Source of the DNA: an uncultured Pelagibacteraceae bacterium
GTDB lineage: Bacteria > Pseudomonadota > Alphaproteobacteria > Pelagibacterales > Pelagibacteraceae
Reading direction: 5' to 3'
Length of the DNA stretch: 64,000 nucleotides
Assembly (NCBI GenBank): GCA_902567785.1
Contig: CACFOR010000002.1
Coordinates: 113,422 to 177,421, forward strand
The notes beneath the pieces were generated by a model. The model was not told where the DNA came from and searched no databases. It saw only the letters and a program-made list of their open reading frames with translations. The number at the start of each line of letters is the position of its first letter. Position 1 is the first letter of the stretch. The position numbers and the translations under genes were made by a program. Below are positions 9,604-19,371 of the stretch, one piece after another.

Positions 9604-10045
9604 TGTCGAGATAAAAAATAAATCTTGGCATAAGGAAATAAAAAATCCAAAAAAATATTTTAACCAAAAACTAAAAAAAATTTCAAAAATTATTAAAATT
9701 TTTAATAATAAAAATATAACTTTTACAATTTTATTAACAAATTCTTTAAATATGCGTAAACTTAATAAAAAATTTAGAAAAAAAAATAACCCAACTGACG
9801 TTTTATCATTTCCTTCATTTTCTAAGAAAAATTTAGAACAAAGAAAAGAAAAGAAAATTTATATAGGAGATATTGCTACTTCTTACGAAATTATTTATTT
9901 AAGGAGTAGAAAAAAAAATTTTATAAAAGAATTTGATAAAGCTTGGGTCCATGGACTTTTGCATTTGATCGGATATGACCATATTAGAAATAGAGATTAT
10001 TATAAAATGAATAAAATTGAGAAAAGGATTTTAAATTCAATTTGA
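9590..10045 (+). CDS. ybeY: Endoribonuclease YbeY
   Basis: A 151-residue metal-dependent RNase with the UPF0054 zinc motif HGLLHLIGYDH (His121, His125, His131). The preceding family motif NNPTDVLSFP (about 66-75) is also present. YbeY acts in 16S rRNA 3' maturation and late 70S quality control. The N-terminal 40 residues are very Lys/Asn/Ile-rich, typical drift for this composition. The ATG at 9590 lies inside the phoH 3' end (14-base overlap) and the stop overlaps the TTG of lnt by 4 bases, implying translational coupling. The corC gene often found next in alphaproteobacteria is missing. Confidence 0.94.
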   Translation: MIKVNVEIKNKSWHKEIKNPKKYFNQKLKKISKIIKIFNNKNITFTILLTNSLNMRKLNKKFRKKNNPTDVLSFPSFSKKNLEQRKEKKIYIGDIATSYEIIYLRSRKKNFIKEFDKAWVHGLLHLIGYDHIRNRDYYKMNKIEKRILNSI

Positions 10046-11607
10046 ACTCTTTATTAAACAATAAATTGTTTGTTATATTTGTTGGACCTTTTATACTTGG
10101 TGCAATAACTATTTTTGGTTTTGCTCCGTATAATTTAACTTATATAAATTTTTTTACCTTTACCTTTTTATTGTTTTTAATATTAATAGTTAAAAAGCGT
10201 ACTCAGTCTAAATATAGAAAAAAAATTTCTAATCGGTATTTTTTTTATTTAGGATGTGCTTATGGTTTTGGATTTTTTTTATTTGGTAATTACTGGATCT
10301 CTATATCTCTAACTCACGACGAATCCTTTAAAGAACTAATTCCTTTTGCAGTAATATTAATTCCATTATTTTTATCTATTTTTTTTGGATTAGCAATCTT
10401 ACTTACAGGATTTTTTGCAGAAAAAAGTATTTCATTTATTTTAATTTTTTCTTTATTTTTCTCATTGTTTGAATATATAAGGGGAAATATTTTAACAGGT
10501 TTTCCTTGGAACCTGATTTCCTACACATGGTCTTGGTCGCTCGAATCAATACAAACACTATCGTTAATAGGTGTATATTCGCTTAGTTTAATTTCAATCA
10601 CCCTTTTTTCAATTCCATTATTATTTTTACAAAAAAAAATTGTAAAAAAAAATATTTTTTTCCTTTTAATTTTTTTAATAATTTTTATTGGAAATTATTC
10701 GTATGGAAAATATAAACTTAAAACTGATTCTTACAAATTAGATAAAAATATATATGTTAAAATAATTTCACCTAATTTTTCACTTAAAGATTACAATGCT
10801 AGAAGTGAAGAATTTCAATTAAAACGACTTATTAAAATTAGCGAACCTTTAAAAGAAAAAAAAACTATATTTATTTGGCCCGAAGGAATATTTTATGAGT
10901 CAAATTTAAAAGATATTAAAAAATATCAATATTTATTTGAAGATAAATTTTCTAATAATCATTTGATTATTTTGGGGATCAATAATTTTAAAATTTTAAA
11001 TGAAAAAAAATATTTTAACAGTTTAGTTATTTTAAACAACAAATTAGAAATTTTATCGGTATATAATAAGATTAATCTTGTTCCATTTGGTGAATTTCTT
11101 CCTTTTGAAAACTTTTTATCTAAAATTGGTTTAAAAAAAATTACATGGGGATACAATTCATTTTCCCCCGGGGAGACAAGAGAAGCGATAAATCTAGGAA
11201 AAGAATTTAATAATAAATCAATTTTACCTTTAATTTGTTATGAAATAATTTATGCAGGGAATATTAAGAACAAAAACCATCTTCCAGATTTAATAGTTAA
11301 TATTTCAGAGGATGCATGGTTTGGTAACTCAGCGGGTCCTCATCAACATTTTACAAAGGCAGTATACCGTTCAATTGAAGAGGGAGTTTTTGTTGCTAGA
11401 TCAGCTAACAAGGGTATATCAGCCTTCATTAACCCCAATGGGAGAGTTTTAAAATCACTTAATACGGGAGAAGCAGGAAATATTGAATTAAATTTCCCAT
11501 ATTTTTATGAACCAACTTTTTTTTCAAATTATGGAAATAAAATATTTTTTTTAATAATTTTCTTGTATATATTCCTAGCTTTAATTTTTAAAAAACTAAA
11601 AATCTAA
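10042..11607 (+). CDS. lnt: Apolipoprotein N-acyltransferase
   Basis: A 521-residue inner-membrane protein with about 6-7 N-terminal transmembrane segments and a C-terminal periplasmic nitrilase domain. The catalytic triad is visible: Glu281 in WPEG, Lys343 in [10 protein letters not shown] and Cys399 in LICYE. It adds the third acyl chain to outer-membrane lipoproteins. The start is TTG at 10042, overlapping the ybeY stop by 4 bases; no in-frame ATG lies before the first membrane helix. A last hydrophobic segment sits at the C-terminus. metK starts at the final base of the stop codon. Confidence 0.94.
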   Translation: MNSLLNNKLFVIFVGPFILGAITIFGFAPYNLTYINFFTFTFLLFLILIVKKRTQSKYRKKISNRYFFYLGCAYGFGFFLFGNYWISISLTHDESFKELIPFAVILIPLFLSIFFGLAILLTGFFAEKSISFILIFSLFFSLFEYIRGNILTGFPWNLISYTWSWSLESIQTLSLIGVYSLSLISITLFSIPLLFLQKKIVKKNIFFLLIFLIIFIGNYSYGKYKLKTDSYKLDKNIYVKIISPNFSLKDYNARSEEFQLKRLIKISEPLKEKKTIFIWPEGIFYESNLKDIKKYQYLFEDKFSNNHLIILGINNFKILNEKKYFNSLVILNNKLEILSVYNKINLVPFGEFLPFENFLSKIGLKKITWGYNSFSPGETREAINLGKEFNNKSILPLICYEIIYAGNIKNKNHLPDLIVNISEDAWFGNSAGPHQHFTKAVYRSIEEGVFVARSANKGISAFINPNGRVLKSLNTGEAGNIELNFPYFYEPTFFSNYGNKIFFLIIFLYIFLALIFKKLKI

Positions 11608-12770
11608 TGAGTAAAAAATCGTATTTGTTTACAAGTGAGTCAGTTTCAGAGGGCCATCCAGACAAGGTTTGTGACCGTATCTCAGATATGGTTGTGGATA
11701 CTTACTTATCCAAAGAACCTTTAGCAAGGGTAGCATGTGAAACTTTAACAACCACAAATAAAGTTGTTTTAGCTGGAGAAACAAGAGGTCCAGAAATTAA
11801 AAAAGATGATTTAATAGAAAAAGTTCGCAACTGTATTAAAGATATAGGGTATGAGCAAAAAGGTTTTCATTGGAAAAATTGCAATATAGATGTTCATTTA
11901 CATTCTCAATCAGCTGATATTGCAATGGGAGTTGATTCAAAAGATAACAAAGATGAAGGAGCAGGTGATCAAGGTATAATGTTTGGTTACGCTTGTAATG
12001 AAACTGAAGTTTTAATGCCAGCACCTATTTATTATTCTCATAAAATTTTGGAATTAATGGCTCAAGATAGAAAAAATGGTATGGCAGATAAATTAGAACC
12101 AGATTCCAAAAGTCAGGTTACAATGATGTATGAAAATGGAAAACCTAAAAAAGTTACTTCTGTAGTTATTTCCACACAACATTCTCCAAAAATAAATCAA
12201 GCACAAGTAAAAGAAATTGTTAGACCATACTTAGAAAAAGCTATTCCAAAAGAATTATTATTAGGATTAAAGGAAGAAGAGTTTTACGTAAATCCAACAG
12301 GTCAATTTATAATTGGAGGTCCAGATGGAGATTCTGGATTGACAGGAAGAAAAATTATTGTTGATACGTATGGAGGCGCTGCACCACATGGTGGAGGAGC
12401 TTTCTCGGGAAAAGATCCAAGCAAGGTAGACAGATCAGCGGCGTATGCTGCTAGATATGTTGCAAAAAATGTTGTTGCTTCAAAAATTGCTGAAAAATGT
12501 TTAATTCAACTTGCTTATGCAATTGGAGTTTCTAAACCCTTATCCATTTATGTTGATCTTTTTGATGGAGATGAAAAAAAATCAAAACATGTTGAAAAGT
12601 TGATAAACGACAATTTTGATCTAAGTCCTAGAGGAATTAGAGAAATGTTATCTTTAAACAAACCTATATATGAATGCACTTCTGCCTACGGGCATTTTGG
12701 TAGAAAACCAGGATCAAATGGTGAGTTTTCTTGGGAAAAAACAGATAAAACTGGAGTTTTTAAAAAGTAA
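11607..12770 (+). CDS. metK: S-adenosylmethionine synthetase
   Basis: A 387-residue MetK with the N-terminal [14 protein letters not shown], the methionine-binding [12 protein letters not shown] and the ATP/phosphate loop [22 protein letters not shown]. It makes SAM from methionine and ATP, supplying MiaB, UbiE and other methyl donors' consumers. SAH is later removed by AhcY, encoded at 46898. The ATG overlaps the lnt stop by one base. No SAM riboswitch is visible upstream because no intergenic space exists. A terminator-like hairpin follows at 12827. Confidence 0.97.
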   Translation: MSKKSYLFTSESVSEGHPDKVCDRISDMVVDTYLSKEPLARVACETLTTTNKVVLAGETRGPEIKKDDLIEKVRNCIKDIGYEQKGFHWKNCNIDVHLHSQSADIAMGVDSKDNKDEGAGDQGIMFGYACNETEVLMPAPIYYSHKILELMAQDRKNGMADKLEPDSKSQVTMMYENGKPKKVTSVVISTQHSPKINQAQVKEIVRPYLEKAIPKELLLGLKEEEFYVNPTGQFIIGGPDGDSGLTGRKIIVDTYGGAAPHGGGAFSGKDPSKVDRSAAYAARYVAKNVVASKIAEKCLIQLAYAIGVSKPLSIYVDLFDGDEKKSKHVEKLINDNFDLSPRGIREMLSLNKPIYECTSAYGHFGRKPGSNGEFSWEKTDKTGVFKK

Positions 12771-12813
12771 AACTTGAAAAAAGCTTAAATATAAATTAAA
12801 TAAGTATCAAGTT
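12771..12813 (+). other. 7-bp inverted repeat in the metK-nusA gap
   Basis: The bases 12771-12777 (AACTTGA) are exactly complementary to 12807-12813 (TCAAGTT), giving a 7-bp stem with a 29-base AT-rich loop. It lies just after the metK stop and just upstream of a strong terminator hairpin. It could be part of a structured nusA leader or simply 3' sequence of the metK transcript. A weak promoter-like pair (TTGAAA at 12774, TAAATA at 12797) overlaps it. I do not recognise a known riboswitch family. Confidence 0.35.
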
Positions 12814-12826
12814 ACCTGGATAATAC

Positions 12827-12852
12827 AAATGGGCTTTTGCCCATTTTTTTTT
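12827..12852 (+). terminator. Rho-independent terminator between metK and nusA
   Basis: An 8-bp perfect stem, AAATGGGC (12827-12834) with GCCCATTT (12839-12846), closes a TTTT loop. A run of T residues continues after the stem. This is the clearest intrinsic terminator in the window and its GC core stands out. It would end the tsaB-to-metK transcript, or act as an attenuator if the nusA promoter lies upstream of it. Confidence 0.8.
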
Positions 12853-12872
12853 AGAGGAAATGAAATTATATT

Positions 12873-14420
12873 ATGTTGAACCAAAGATCAGATAAAGTAG
12901 AGCTTTTAAGAATAGCTGAAGCAGTAGCTGTTGAAAAATCAATAGATAAAGAAATTATTTTAAATTCGATGGAAACGGCCATACAAAAGGCTGCAAAAAC
13001 ACGCTTCGGGTCTGAAAATGAAATACGTGCAGTTATTGACAGGGAAAGCGGAAATATAACTCTTCACAAAGTTTTAAAAATTGTAGAAAAACCAGAAAAT
13101 CTGGATACAGAAATATCCCTGAAACATGCAAAGGAAATTGAAAATAATAAAGAAGTAAAAATTGGAGATGAAATTTTTGAAGAATTGCCACCAGTAGATT
13201 TTGGAAGAATTGCTGCACAAACAGCTAGACAAGTTATAAATCAAAGTGTTCGTGCTGCAGAACGAGAACGACAATATAATGATTTCATAGATAAAAAAGG
13301 GGAAATTTTAAGTGGTATCGTAAAAAGATTGGAATATGGAAATGTAATTATAGATTTGAATAGATCTGAAGCAATAATTAGAAAAGAGGAACTTATACCT
13401 AGAGAAGTTTTAAAGACTGGAGATAGAATCAAAGCATATTGCTATGATGTCGTAAGAGAAAATAAAGGGCAACAAATATTTTTATCAAGAGCACATCCAA
13501 AATTTATGGAAAAGTTGTTCTTTCAAGAAGTTCCAGAAATTTATGATGGAATTATTGAAATTAAATCATCAGCCAGAGATCCTGGTAGCAGGGCAAAAAT
13601 TTGTGTACATTCAAAAGATTCTTCTATTGACCCAGTCGGAGCATGCGTTGGAATGAGAGGAAGTAGAGTGCAATCTGTTGTAAACGAACTGTCAGGTGAA
13701 AAAATAGATATAGTTCATTGGTCAGAAGATGTTGCTTCTCTTGTTGTAAGAGCACTTGCGCCCGCAGAGATTCAAAAAGTTATAATTGATGAACAAAATA
13801 AGAGAATAGAAGTTATATTAAATGAAGAAAATTTAAGTAAAGCAATTGGAAGAAGAGGTCAAAACGTTAGATTAGCATCAAAATTAATCGAATACGAAAT
13901 TGATATACTAACAGAAAAGGAAGAATCAGAAAAAAGACAATTAGAATTTAAAGATAAAACTGAAAATTTTGTAAAAAATTTGGAAGTAGATGAAACTTTA
14001 GGCCAACTCTTAGTTGCGGAAGGATTTGGTACTATTGAAGAAATAGAGAAAACTTCTTCAGAGGAAATTTCAAAAATTGAAGGTATAGATGACAATACAG
14101 CAAAAGAATTAAAAGAAAGATCAAAAGAATATCTTATAAAAGAAAAAGAAAATATTGGAAAAAAACTTAAAGATTTAGGTGTTAGTGATGATTTAATAAA
14201 TTATCGGGGGCTTACACCAGGAATGCTTTTAACATTAGGAGAAAAGAAAATTAAAAGCTTAAAAGATTTTGCTGAGCTTTCTACAGATGAATTAATTGGT
14301 GGCTTTGATGAAAAAAAAGGCGTTAAATTTAAGATAGATGGTTATCTTGAAGAATTTGCTTTATCAAAAAATGAAGCAGAAGAATTAATTATAAACGCTA
14401 GAAGTATTGTATTTAAATAA
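12873..14420 (+). CDS. nusA: Transcription termination/antitermination factor NusA
   Basis: A 515-residue NusA with all expected parts. The N-terminal RNA-polymerase-binding domain spans about residues 1-130, the S1 domain follows (GEILSGIVKRLEYGNVIIDL), and the KH domains include DPVGACVGMRGSRVQ and SKAIGRRGQNVRLASKL. The C-terminus has two helix-hairpin-helix-like acidic repeats (LLVAEGF..., GLTPGMLLTLGEKKIKSL...). It binds RNA polymerase and nascent RNA in pausing, termination and rRNA antitermination. GAGGAAA at 12854 supplies a ribosome site for the ATG at 12873. The usual upstream rimP and downstream ylxR are absent. Confidence 0.96.
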   Translation: MLNQRSDKVELLRIAEAVAVEKSIDKEIILNSMETAIQKAAKTRFGSENEIRAVIDRESGNITLHKVLKIVEKPENLDTEISLKHAKEIENNKEVKIGDEIFEELPPVDFGRIAAQTARQVINQSVRAAERERQYNDFIDKKGEILSGIVKRLEYGNVIIDLNRSEAIIRKEELIPREVLKTGDRIKAYCYDVVRENKGQQIFLSRAHPKFMEKLFFQEVPEIYDGIIEIKSSARDPGSRAKICVHSKDSSIDPVGACVGMRGSRVQSVVNELSGEKIDIVHWSEDVASLVVRALAPAEIQKVIIDEQNKRIEVILNEENLSKAIGRRGQNVRLASKLIEYEIDILTEKEESEKRQLEFKDKTENFVKNLEVDETLGQLLVAEGFGTIEEIEKTSSEEISKIEGIDDNTAKELKERSKEYLIKEKENIGKKLKDLGVSDDLINYRGLTPGMLLTLGEKKIKSLKDFAELSTDELIGGFDEKKGVKFKIDGYLEEFALSKNEAEELIINARSIVFK

Positions 14421-14434
14421 AGGAATGTTTTTAT

Positions 14435-14497
14435 ATGGAAGAAAAAAAGAAAAAAAAGAAACTTACGCTCAGTGGTTTTTCAAAAAAAAACTTATAG
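14435..14497 (+). other. infB: infB true 5' end, out of frame: 20-codon ORF ending after an A9 tract
   Basis: An ATG at 14435, well placed after AAGGA at about 14419-14423, encodes MEE followed by six Lys and LTLSGFSKK. This resembles a normal alphaproteobacterial IF2 N-terminus. It then hits an A9 run (14482-14490) and stops at TAG 14495-14497. Removing one A would join this peptide in frame to the main IF2 reading frame (TYSAPNFSRR onward). Possible explanations are a sequencing or assembly error, a recent mutation, or correction by RNA-polymerase slippage on the A tract. Confidence 0.75.
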
Positions 14498-16667
14498 TGC
14501 TCCAAATTTTTCGCGAAGAAGTGGAAAAACTTCTGTTGTAATAGAAAAAAAATCTTCTGGAAGATGGAATGAAAAAAAAAATCAACCAAGAAATAGTAAT
14601 TTTCAGAAAACAAATTTAACTAACAATATACCTAACAAAAAAAGTGTTCCGAATAGAAGCTTTGATCTTAGAAAGATGGCAGAAGAAAGAGCCACTAGAA
14701 GATTTAAAAATTTAAAAGAAGAAAAAGAACAACCAAAGAAGAGCACTTTAGGCAAGGACAAAGGCTTTACCTCAAAACGGGAATATAAACTTACTTTATC
14801 AAAGGCTTTGGACGACGAAGCTTTGGATGGAAGAGAAAGAAGTTTATCATCTGTAAGAAGAGCTAGATTAAAAGCAAAGAAAAATCAAGATTCTGAACAA
14901 GGAAAAGTAGAAATAAAAAAAGTTGTTCATGAGGTAAATATTCCAGACAAAATTACTATTCAAGAACTTTCTAATAGAATGGCAATACAAGCGAGTGGTA
15001 TAATCAAACATCTTTTAGGAATGGGTGTGGTTGCAACCATAAATCACACTATTGATGCTGATACTGCAGAATATCTTGTAAAGGAATTTGGAAATATACC
15101 TATTAGAGAAAAAAAACCAGATTTAAATATCTTAAAAATTAAGAAAAATGATACTAAAAATTTGGAAAGAAGGCCGCCTATTGTGACAGTTATGGGTCAC
15201 GTTGATCATGGAAAAACTTCATTATTGGATGCTTTAAGAAAAACAAATGTAGTTGCTGGTGAACACGGTGGAATTACTCAACATATAGGTGCATATAAAA
15301 TAAAAACAGAAAAAGGGGAAAGTATAACTTTTATTGATACCCCAGGTCATGCGGCTTTTACAGAAATGAGAGCAAGAGGATCAAAAGTTACAGATATTGT
15401 AATCCTTGTTATAGCAGCAGACGATGGAATTAAACCTCAAACAATAGAAGCAATCGAACATGCAAAGGCGGCAAAAGTGCCTATTATTGTAGCAATAAAT
15501 AAATCTGATTTACCTGGAGCCAATCCAACAAAAATAAAAAATGAGCTTTTGCAATACGAACTAATAGCAGAAGAACTAAGCGGAGACACTTTATTTGCTG
15601 AAGTATCAGCTACTACTAAGAAAAATTTAGATAAATTAAAGGAAAATATAATTTTACAATCAGATCTATTAGATTTGAAATCAAATTTTGAAGGACCTGC
15701 TGTTGGTGTAATTTTAGAATCAAGAATTGATAAAGGTAAAGGGCCTGTATCAAGCGTTTTAGTTACCGATGGAAAATTAAAAAAAGGAGACTTTTTTGTA
15801 AGCGGAAACACCTGGGGGAAAATAAGAGCAATGATAAATGATGAGGGAAAAAATGTTGATATGGCCTTACCATCAACACCAGTTGAAATTTTAGGCATGA
15901 ATAAATCTGCTCTAGCCGGTGATGATTTTGTTGTTGTAGATACAGAAGAAAAAGCCAAAGAAGTAAGTGATTACAGAATTGAACATAGGAAATCAAAAGA
16001 ACCATCATCAATTTTATTGAACAAAGAATCTGCATTTGATAGTAGCGTACCACCAAAAGAACTACCTATAATTATTAAATCTGATGTACATGGATCAAGT
16101 GAAGCACTTAAAAATGCAGTAGAGAAAATAAAGCATGCTGAAGTTGTTCCAAAAATAATTATGTCAAATATTGGTGTAATAACAGAAACTGATGTAACTC
16201 TAGCTAGAGCATCAAATGCAATTATCATAGGCTTTGGTGTAAGACCCAATAGAGAAGCTAAACTTCTAGCAGAAAATCACAAAATAACAATAAAGTTTTA
16301 TAATATAATATATGAAGTTTTAGATTTTATAAAAAATTCATTATCTGGCTTATTAAAACCAGATGTAAAAGAAGAAGTTGTTGGTTCGGCGGAAGTTCAA
16401 GCAATATTTAAAGTTTCAAAAATTGGTAAAGTTGCCGGCTCTAAAGTTATAAACGGTGAAATTGTAAATAATTTAAATGCTAGGTTGATAAGAGATGGAA
16501 ATGTATTATATACAGGCTCAATAGGTAGCATTTTCAGAGAAAAAAATGCAGCTAAACAAGTCGCCGCTGGTCTTGAGTGTGGTATAACCCTTAAGGATTT
16601 TGCCGATTTTAAAGAAAGAGATGTAATAGAAGTTTATAAGATTATAGAAACAGAAAGAAGAATTTAA
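14472..16667 (+). CDS. infB: Translation initiation factor IF-2
   Basis: 731 residues are read from the first in-frame start, a GTG at 14472 without a clear ribosome site. The true start is probably the ATG at 14435 in another frame (see 14435-14497). The protein has a basic, low-complexity N-terminus, an IF2_N-like segment (ITIQELSNRMAIQASGIIK) and the GTPase domain. The latter shows GHVDHGKTSLLDAL, DTPGHAAF and NKSD. Domains II to IV follow with the family's usual C-terminus. IF-2 delivers initiator tRNA to the 30S subunit. rbfA begins at the last base of the stop codon. Confidence 0.93.
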   Translation: MVFQKKTYSAPNFSRRSGKTSVVIEKKSSGRWNEKKNQPRNSNFQKTNLTNNIPNKKSVPNRSFDLRKMAEERATRRFKNLKEEKEQPKKSTLGKDKGFTSKREYKLTLSKALDDEALDGRERSLSSVRRARLKAKKNQDSEQGKVEIKKVVHEVNIPDKITIQELSNRMAIQASGIIKHLLGMGVVATINHTIDADTAEYLVKEFGNIPIREKKPDLNILKIKKNDTKNLERRPPIVTVMGHVDHGKTSLLDALRKTNVVAGEHGGITQHIGAYKIKTEKGESITFIDTPGHAAFTEMRARGSKVTDIVILVIAADDGIKPQTIEAIEHAKAAKVPIIVAINKSDLPGANPTKIKNELLQYELIAEELSGDTLFAEVSATTKKNLDKLKENIILQSDLLDLKSNFEGPAVGVILESRIDKGKGPVSSVLVTDGKLKKGDFFVSGNTWGKIRAMINDEGKNVDMALPSTPVEILGMNKSALAGDDFVVVDTEEKAKEVSDYRIEHRKSKEPSSILLNKESAFDSSVPPKELPIIIKSDVHGSSEALKNAVEKIKHAEVVPKIIMSNIGVITETDVTLARASNAIIIGFGVRPNREAKLLAENHKITIKFYNIIYEVLDFIKNSLSGLLKPDVKEEVVGSAEVQAIFKVSKIGKVAGSKVINGEIVNNLNARLIRDGNVLYTGSIGSIFREKNAAKQVAAGLECGITLKDFADFKERDVIEVYKIIETERRI

Positions 16668-17035
16668 TGAAAAGACAAAATAGTGGAACGACTTATTCGC
16701 AAAGACAATTGAGAGTTGGAGAGCTAATAAAACAATCTTTAGGTCAAATTTTCTTGAGAGATGAAGCAAAATTGCCCATTTTAGAAACCAAGAATATTAC
16801 TGTTACAGAAGTTAGGATGAGTCCTGATTTGAAAAATGCTAGAGCATACGTGATTCCTTTAGGTGGAAAAAATACAGAAAAAGCTGTAGATACTCTAACT
16901 GAATTTTCTTATTTAATTAGAAAAGCTTTATCAAAGAAAGTTGATATGAAATTTTTACCCAAAGTTTCTTTTGTTAGCGATAAATCTTTTGATTATGCGG
17001 AAAAAATTGAAAAACTTATTGAAAAAAACAAGTAA
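16667..17035 (+). CDS. rbfA: Ribosome-binding factor A
   Basis: A small KH-fold 30S assembly factor of 122 residues. The family motif ITVTEVRMSPDLKNARAYVIPLGG lies at about residues 44-67 and the C-terminal part contains FLPKVSFVSDKSFDYAEKIEKL. RbfA binds free 30S subunits in 16S rRNA maturation and cold adaptation. The ATG shares a base with the infB stop (TAATG), indicating coupled translation. truB, which usually follows, is missing; rpsO starts 6 bases after the rbfA stop. Confidence 0.95.
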   Translation: MKRQNSGTTYSQRQLRVGELIKQSLGQIFLRDEAKLPILETKNITVTEVRMSPDLKNARAYVIPLGGKNTEKAVDTLTEFSYLIRKALSKKVDMKFLPKVSFVSDKSFDYAEKIEKLIEKNK

Positions 17036-17040
17036 TTATT

Positions 17041-17301
17041 ATGAATAAGAGTAAAAAAAAAATGATAGATTTAATGAAAATTAATTCAAAAGATGTTGGT
17101 TCATCTGAAGTTCAAATTGGCTTATTGAGTGAAAAAATAAATAGTTTATCTGACCATTTCAAAAAAAATAAAGGTGATAAACATTCAACAAGAGGATTGT
17201 TAAAAGCAGTTAATCAAAGAAAACGATTATTAGAATATTTAAAAAATAACAATTTTGAATCATATAAAAATATATTAACAAAACTAAATTTAAGAAAATA
17301 A
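17041..17301 (+). CDS. rpsO: 30S ribosomal protein S15
   Basis: An 86-residue S15 with the conserved GSSEVQIGLLSEKINSL and the rRNA-binding HSTRGLLKAVNQRKRLLEYL. S15 binds the central domain of 16S rRNA early in 30S assembly. It is directly followed by pnp with no intervening base, the usual bacterial arrangement. In many bacteria S15 represses its own mRNA through a leader structure; here only about 5 bases separate it from rbfA, so no dedicated leader can be seen. Confidence 0.97.
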   Translation: MNKSKKKMIDLMKINSKDVGSSEVQIGLLSEKINSLSDHFKKNKGDKHSTRGLLKAVNQRKRLLEYLKNNNFESYKNILTKLNLRK

Positions 17302-19371
17302 ATGTTTAAAATATTAAAAGAAGAAATAGAATTAGACGGAAAGAAAATAATTTTAGAAACTGGCAAGATAGCACGACAAGCGGATGGTGCTATAATTGCT
17401 ACTTGTGGCGAAACAGTTGTAATTGCCACTGTAGTGGGAGCAAAAAAAGTTAATCCAGAAGTTGATTATTTTCCACTTTCAGTAAATTACCAAGAAAAAT
17501 ATTATGCAGCAGGTAAAATACCAGGCGGATATTTTAAAAGAGAAGCAAGGCCCACAGAATCAGAAACATTAATTTCAAGATTAATTGATAGACCTATAAG
17601 GCCACTGTTTCCAGATGATTTTAGAAATGAAGTGCAAGTTCTACCCACTGTGCTTTCATATGATAATGAAAATGAAGCAGATGTATTATCAATTATAGCA
17701 TCATCAGCAGCGTTAGCCATTTCTGGATTACCATTTCAAGGTCCCGTAGCAGCTTCTAGAGTTGGATTTATAAAAGACAACTTTGTTTTAAATCCATCAA
17801 AAGAACAATTGAAAGAATCAAAATTAGATTTGGTTGTAGCTGGTACAAAAGATGCTGTGTTGATGGTTGAATCCGAAGCTTCTGGATTAACAGAAAAACA
17901 AATGTTAGATGCAGTAAAATTTGGCCACGAAAAATTTATTCCAGTAATAAAAGCAATAGAAAATTTAAAGAAAAAATCTTCAAAAGAAGAATGGAAAATA
18001 GAAGAAAAAGATTATAGTAAATTAAAAAGTAAAATTTCCAAGGCATTAACGAAAGATTTAGAAAAAGCTTTTTCTGAAAAAGATAAGAAAAAGAGGTCAG
18101 ATTTGATTAATTTAGCAACTGAAAAATGTAAATCTTTATTTGAAGGAGATGAAACCTATACTGAACTTGAAATATTATTACAATTAAAAAATATAGAAAA
18201 AGATATTGTAAGAACAAAAATACTTAAAACAAAAAAAAGAATAGACGGTAGAGGTTTGTCCGATGTAAGGCCTATTAAATGCGAGGTAGGAGTTCTTCCA
18301 AGAACACATGGATCTGCATTATTTACCAGAGGTGAAACACAAGCATTAGTTACAACAACCTTGGGAACTACAGAAGATGAACAAAGAATAGAAAGTCTGG
18401 AAGGACAAAAGAGAGTAAGATTTATGTTACATTACAACTTTCCTCCTTTTTCAGTTGGAGAAACAGGAAGAATAGGTACAGGTAGAAGAGAAGTAGGACA
18501 TGGGAAATTAGCATGGAGAGCTTTAAACTCATCTTTACCTGATAAAGAAAAATTTCCTTACACTTTAAGAGTAGTTTCTGAAATAACAGAATCTAATGGT
18601 TCTTCGTCAATGGCTACTGTTTGTGGTGCATCTTTAGCACTTATGGATGCTGCTGTTCCAATAGCAGAACCTGTAGCTGGAATTGCAATGGGGTTAATTA
18701 AAGAAAAAAAAGAATTTACTGTTTTATCTGACATCTTAGGCGACGAAGATCATTTGGGCGACATGGATTTTAAAGTGGCTGGAACAAAAGATGGCATTAC
18801 ATCATTACAAATGGATATAAAAATTACTGGAATTACATTTGAGATTATGGAGCAGGCTCTTCATCAAGCTAAAGAAGGAAGAGCACACATCCTTGATGAA
18901 ATGAATAAAACAATTAAATCATCAAGAAAAGAAGTATCAAAACATACTCCTAAAATAGAAACTGTTATGGTTGATAAAAAGGATATAGCAGCTGTTATAG
19001 GAAAAGGAGGAGCTACAATCAGAGAGATTGTAGAATTATCCGGAGCCAAAGTAGATGTTAAAGATACAGGTGAAGTTACCATTGCTGCGCCAGATGAAAA
19101 ATCAAGAACCAAAGCAATGGAAATGGTTAAAAATATTGTTGCAAAACCTGAAATGGGAAAAATTTATAAAGGTAAAGTTGTAAAAATAATGGAGTTTGGA
19201 GCTTTTGTAAATTTTTTAGGAAAACAAGATGGTTTAGTACATATTTCGCAACTGGCTGGCAAAAGAGTTGCTAAAGTTTCTGATGTTGTAAAAGAAGGAG
19301 ACGAGGTTTCCGTTAAAGTTATAGGATTCGACAGAGGTAAAGTTAAACTTTCTATTAAAGAAGCAAGTTAA
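17302..19371 (+). CDS. pnp: Polyribonucleotide nucleotidyltransferase (PNPase)
   Basis: A 689-residue PNPase with two RNase PH domains, an alpha-helical linker between them, a KH domain ([21 protein letters not shown]) and an S1 domain ([26 protein letters not shown]). The second PH domain has the catalytic [18 protein letters not shown]. It degrades RNA 3' to 5' using phosphate and is a degradosome component in many bacteria. It begins on the base after the rpsO stop. Its stop codon overlaps that of the convergent fabI by two bases (TTAA). Confidence 0.97.
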   Translation: MFKILKEEIELDGKKIILETGKIARQADGAIIATCGETVVIATVVGAKKVNPEVDYFPLSVNYQEKYYAAGKIPGGYFKREARPTESETLISRLIDRPIRPLFPDDFRNEVQVLPTVLSYDNENEADVLSIIASSAALAISGLPFQGPVAASRVGFIKDNFVLNPSKEQLKESKLDLVVAGTKDAVLMVESEASGLTEKQMLDAVKFGHEKFIPVIKAIENLKKKSSKEEWKIEEKDYSKLKSKISKALTKDLEKAFSEKDKKKRSDLINLATEKCKSLFEGDETYTELEILLQLKNIEKDIVRTKILKTKKRIDGRGLSDVRPIKCEVGVLPRTHGSALFTRGETQALVTTTLGTTEDEQRIESLEGQKRVRFMLHYNFPPFSVGETGRIGTGRREVGHGKLAWRALNSSLPDKEKFPYTLRVVSEITESNGSSSMATVCGASLALMDAAVPIAEPVAGIAMGLIKEKKEFTVLSDILGDEDHLGDMDFKVAGTKDGITSLQMDIKITGITFEIMEQALHQAKEGRAHILDEMNKTIKSSRKEVSKHTPKIETVMVDKKDIAAVIGKGGATIREIVELSGAKVDVKDTGEVTIAAPDEKSRTKAMEMVKNIVAKPEMGKIYKGKVVKIMEFGAFVNFLGKQDGLVHISQLAGKRVAKVSDVVKEGDEVSVKVIGFDRGKVKLSIKEAS

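Noticed and set aside
12771..12872. SAM-sensing riboswitch near metK
   Set aside because: The structure is downstream of metK, and I see none of the conserved core bases of SAM-II or related classes.
15437..15958. Long antisense ORF (173 codons) opposite infB
   Set aside because: Shadow of the coding strand; Ser/Phe-rich composition without domains, while IF2 is clearly encoded on the other strand.
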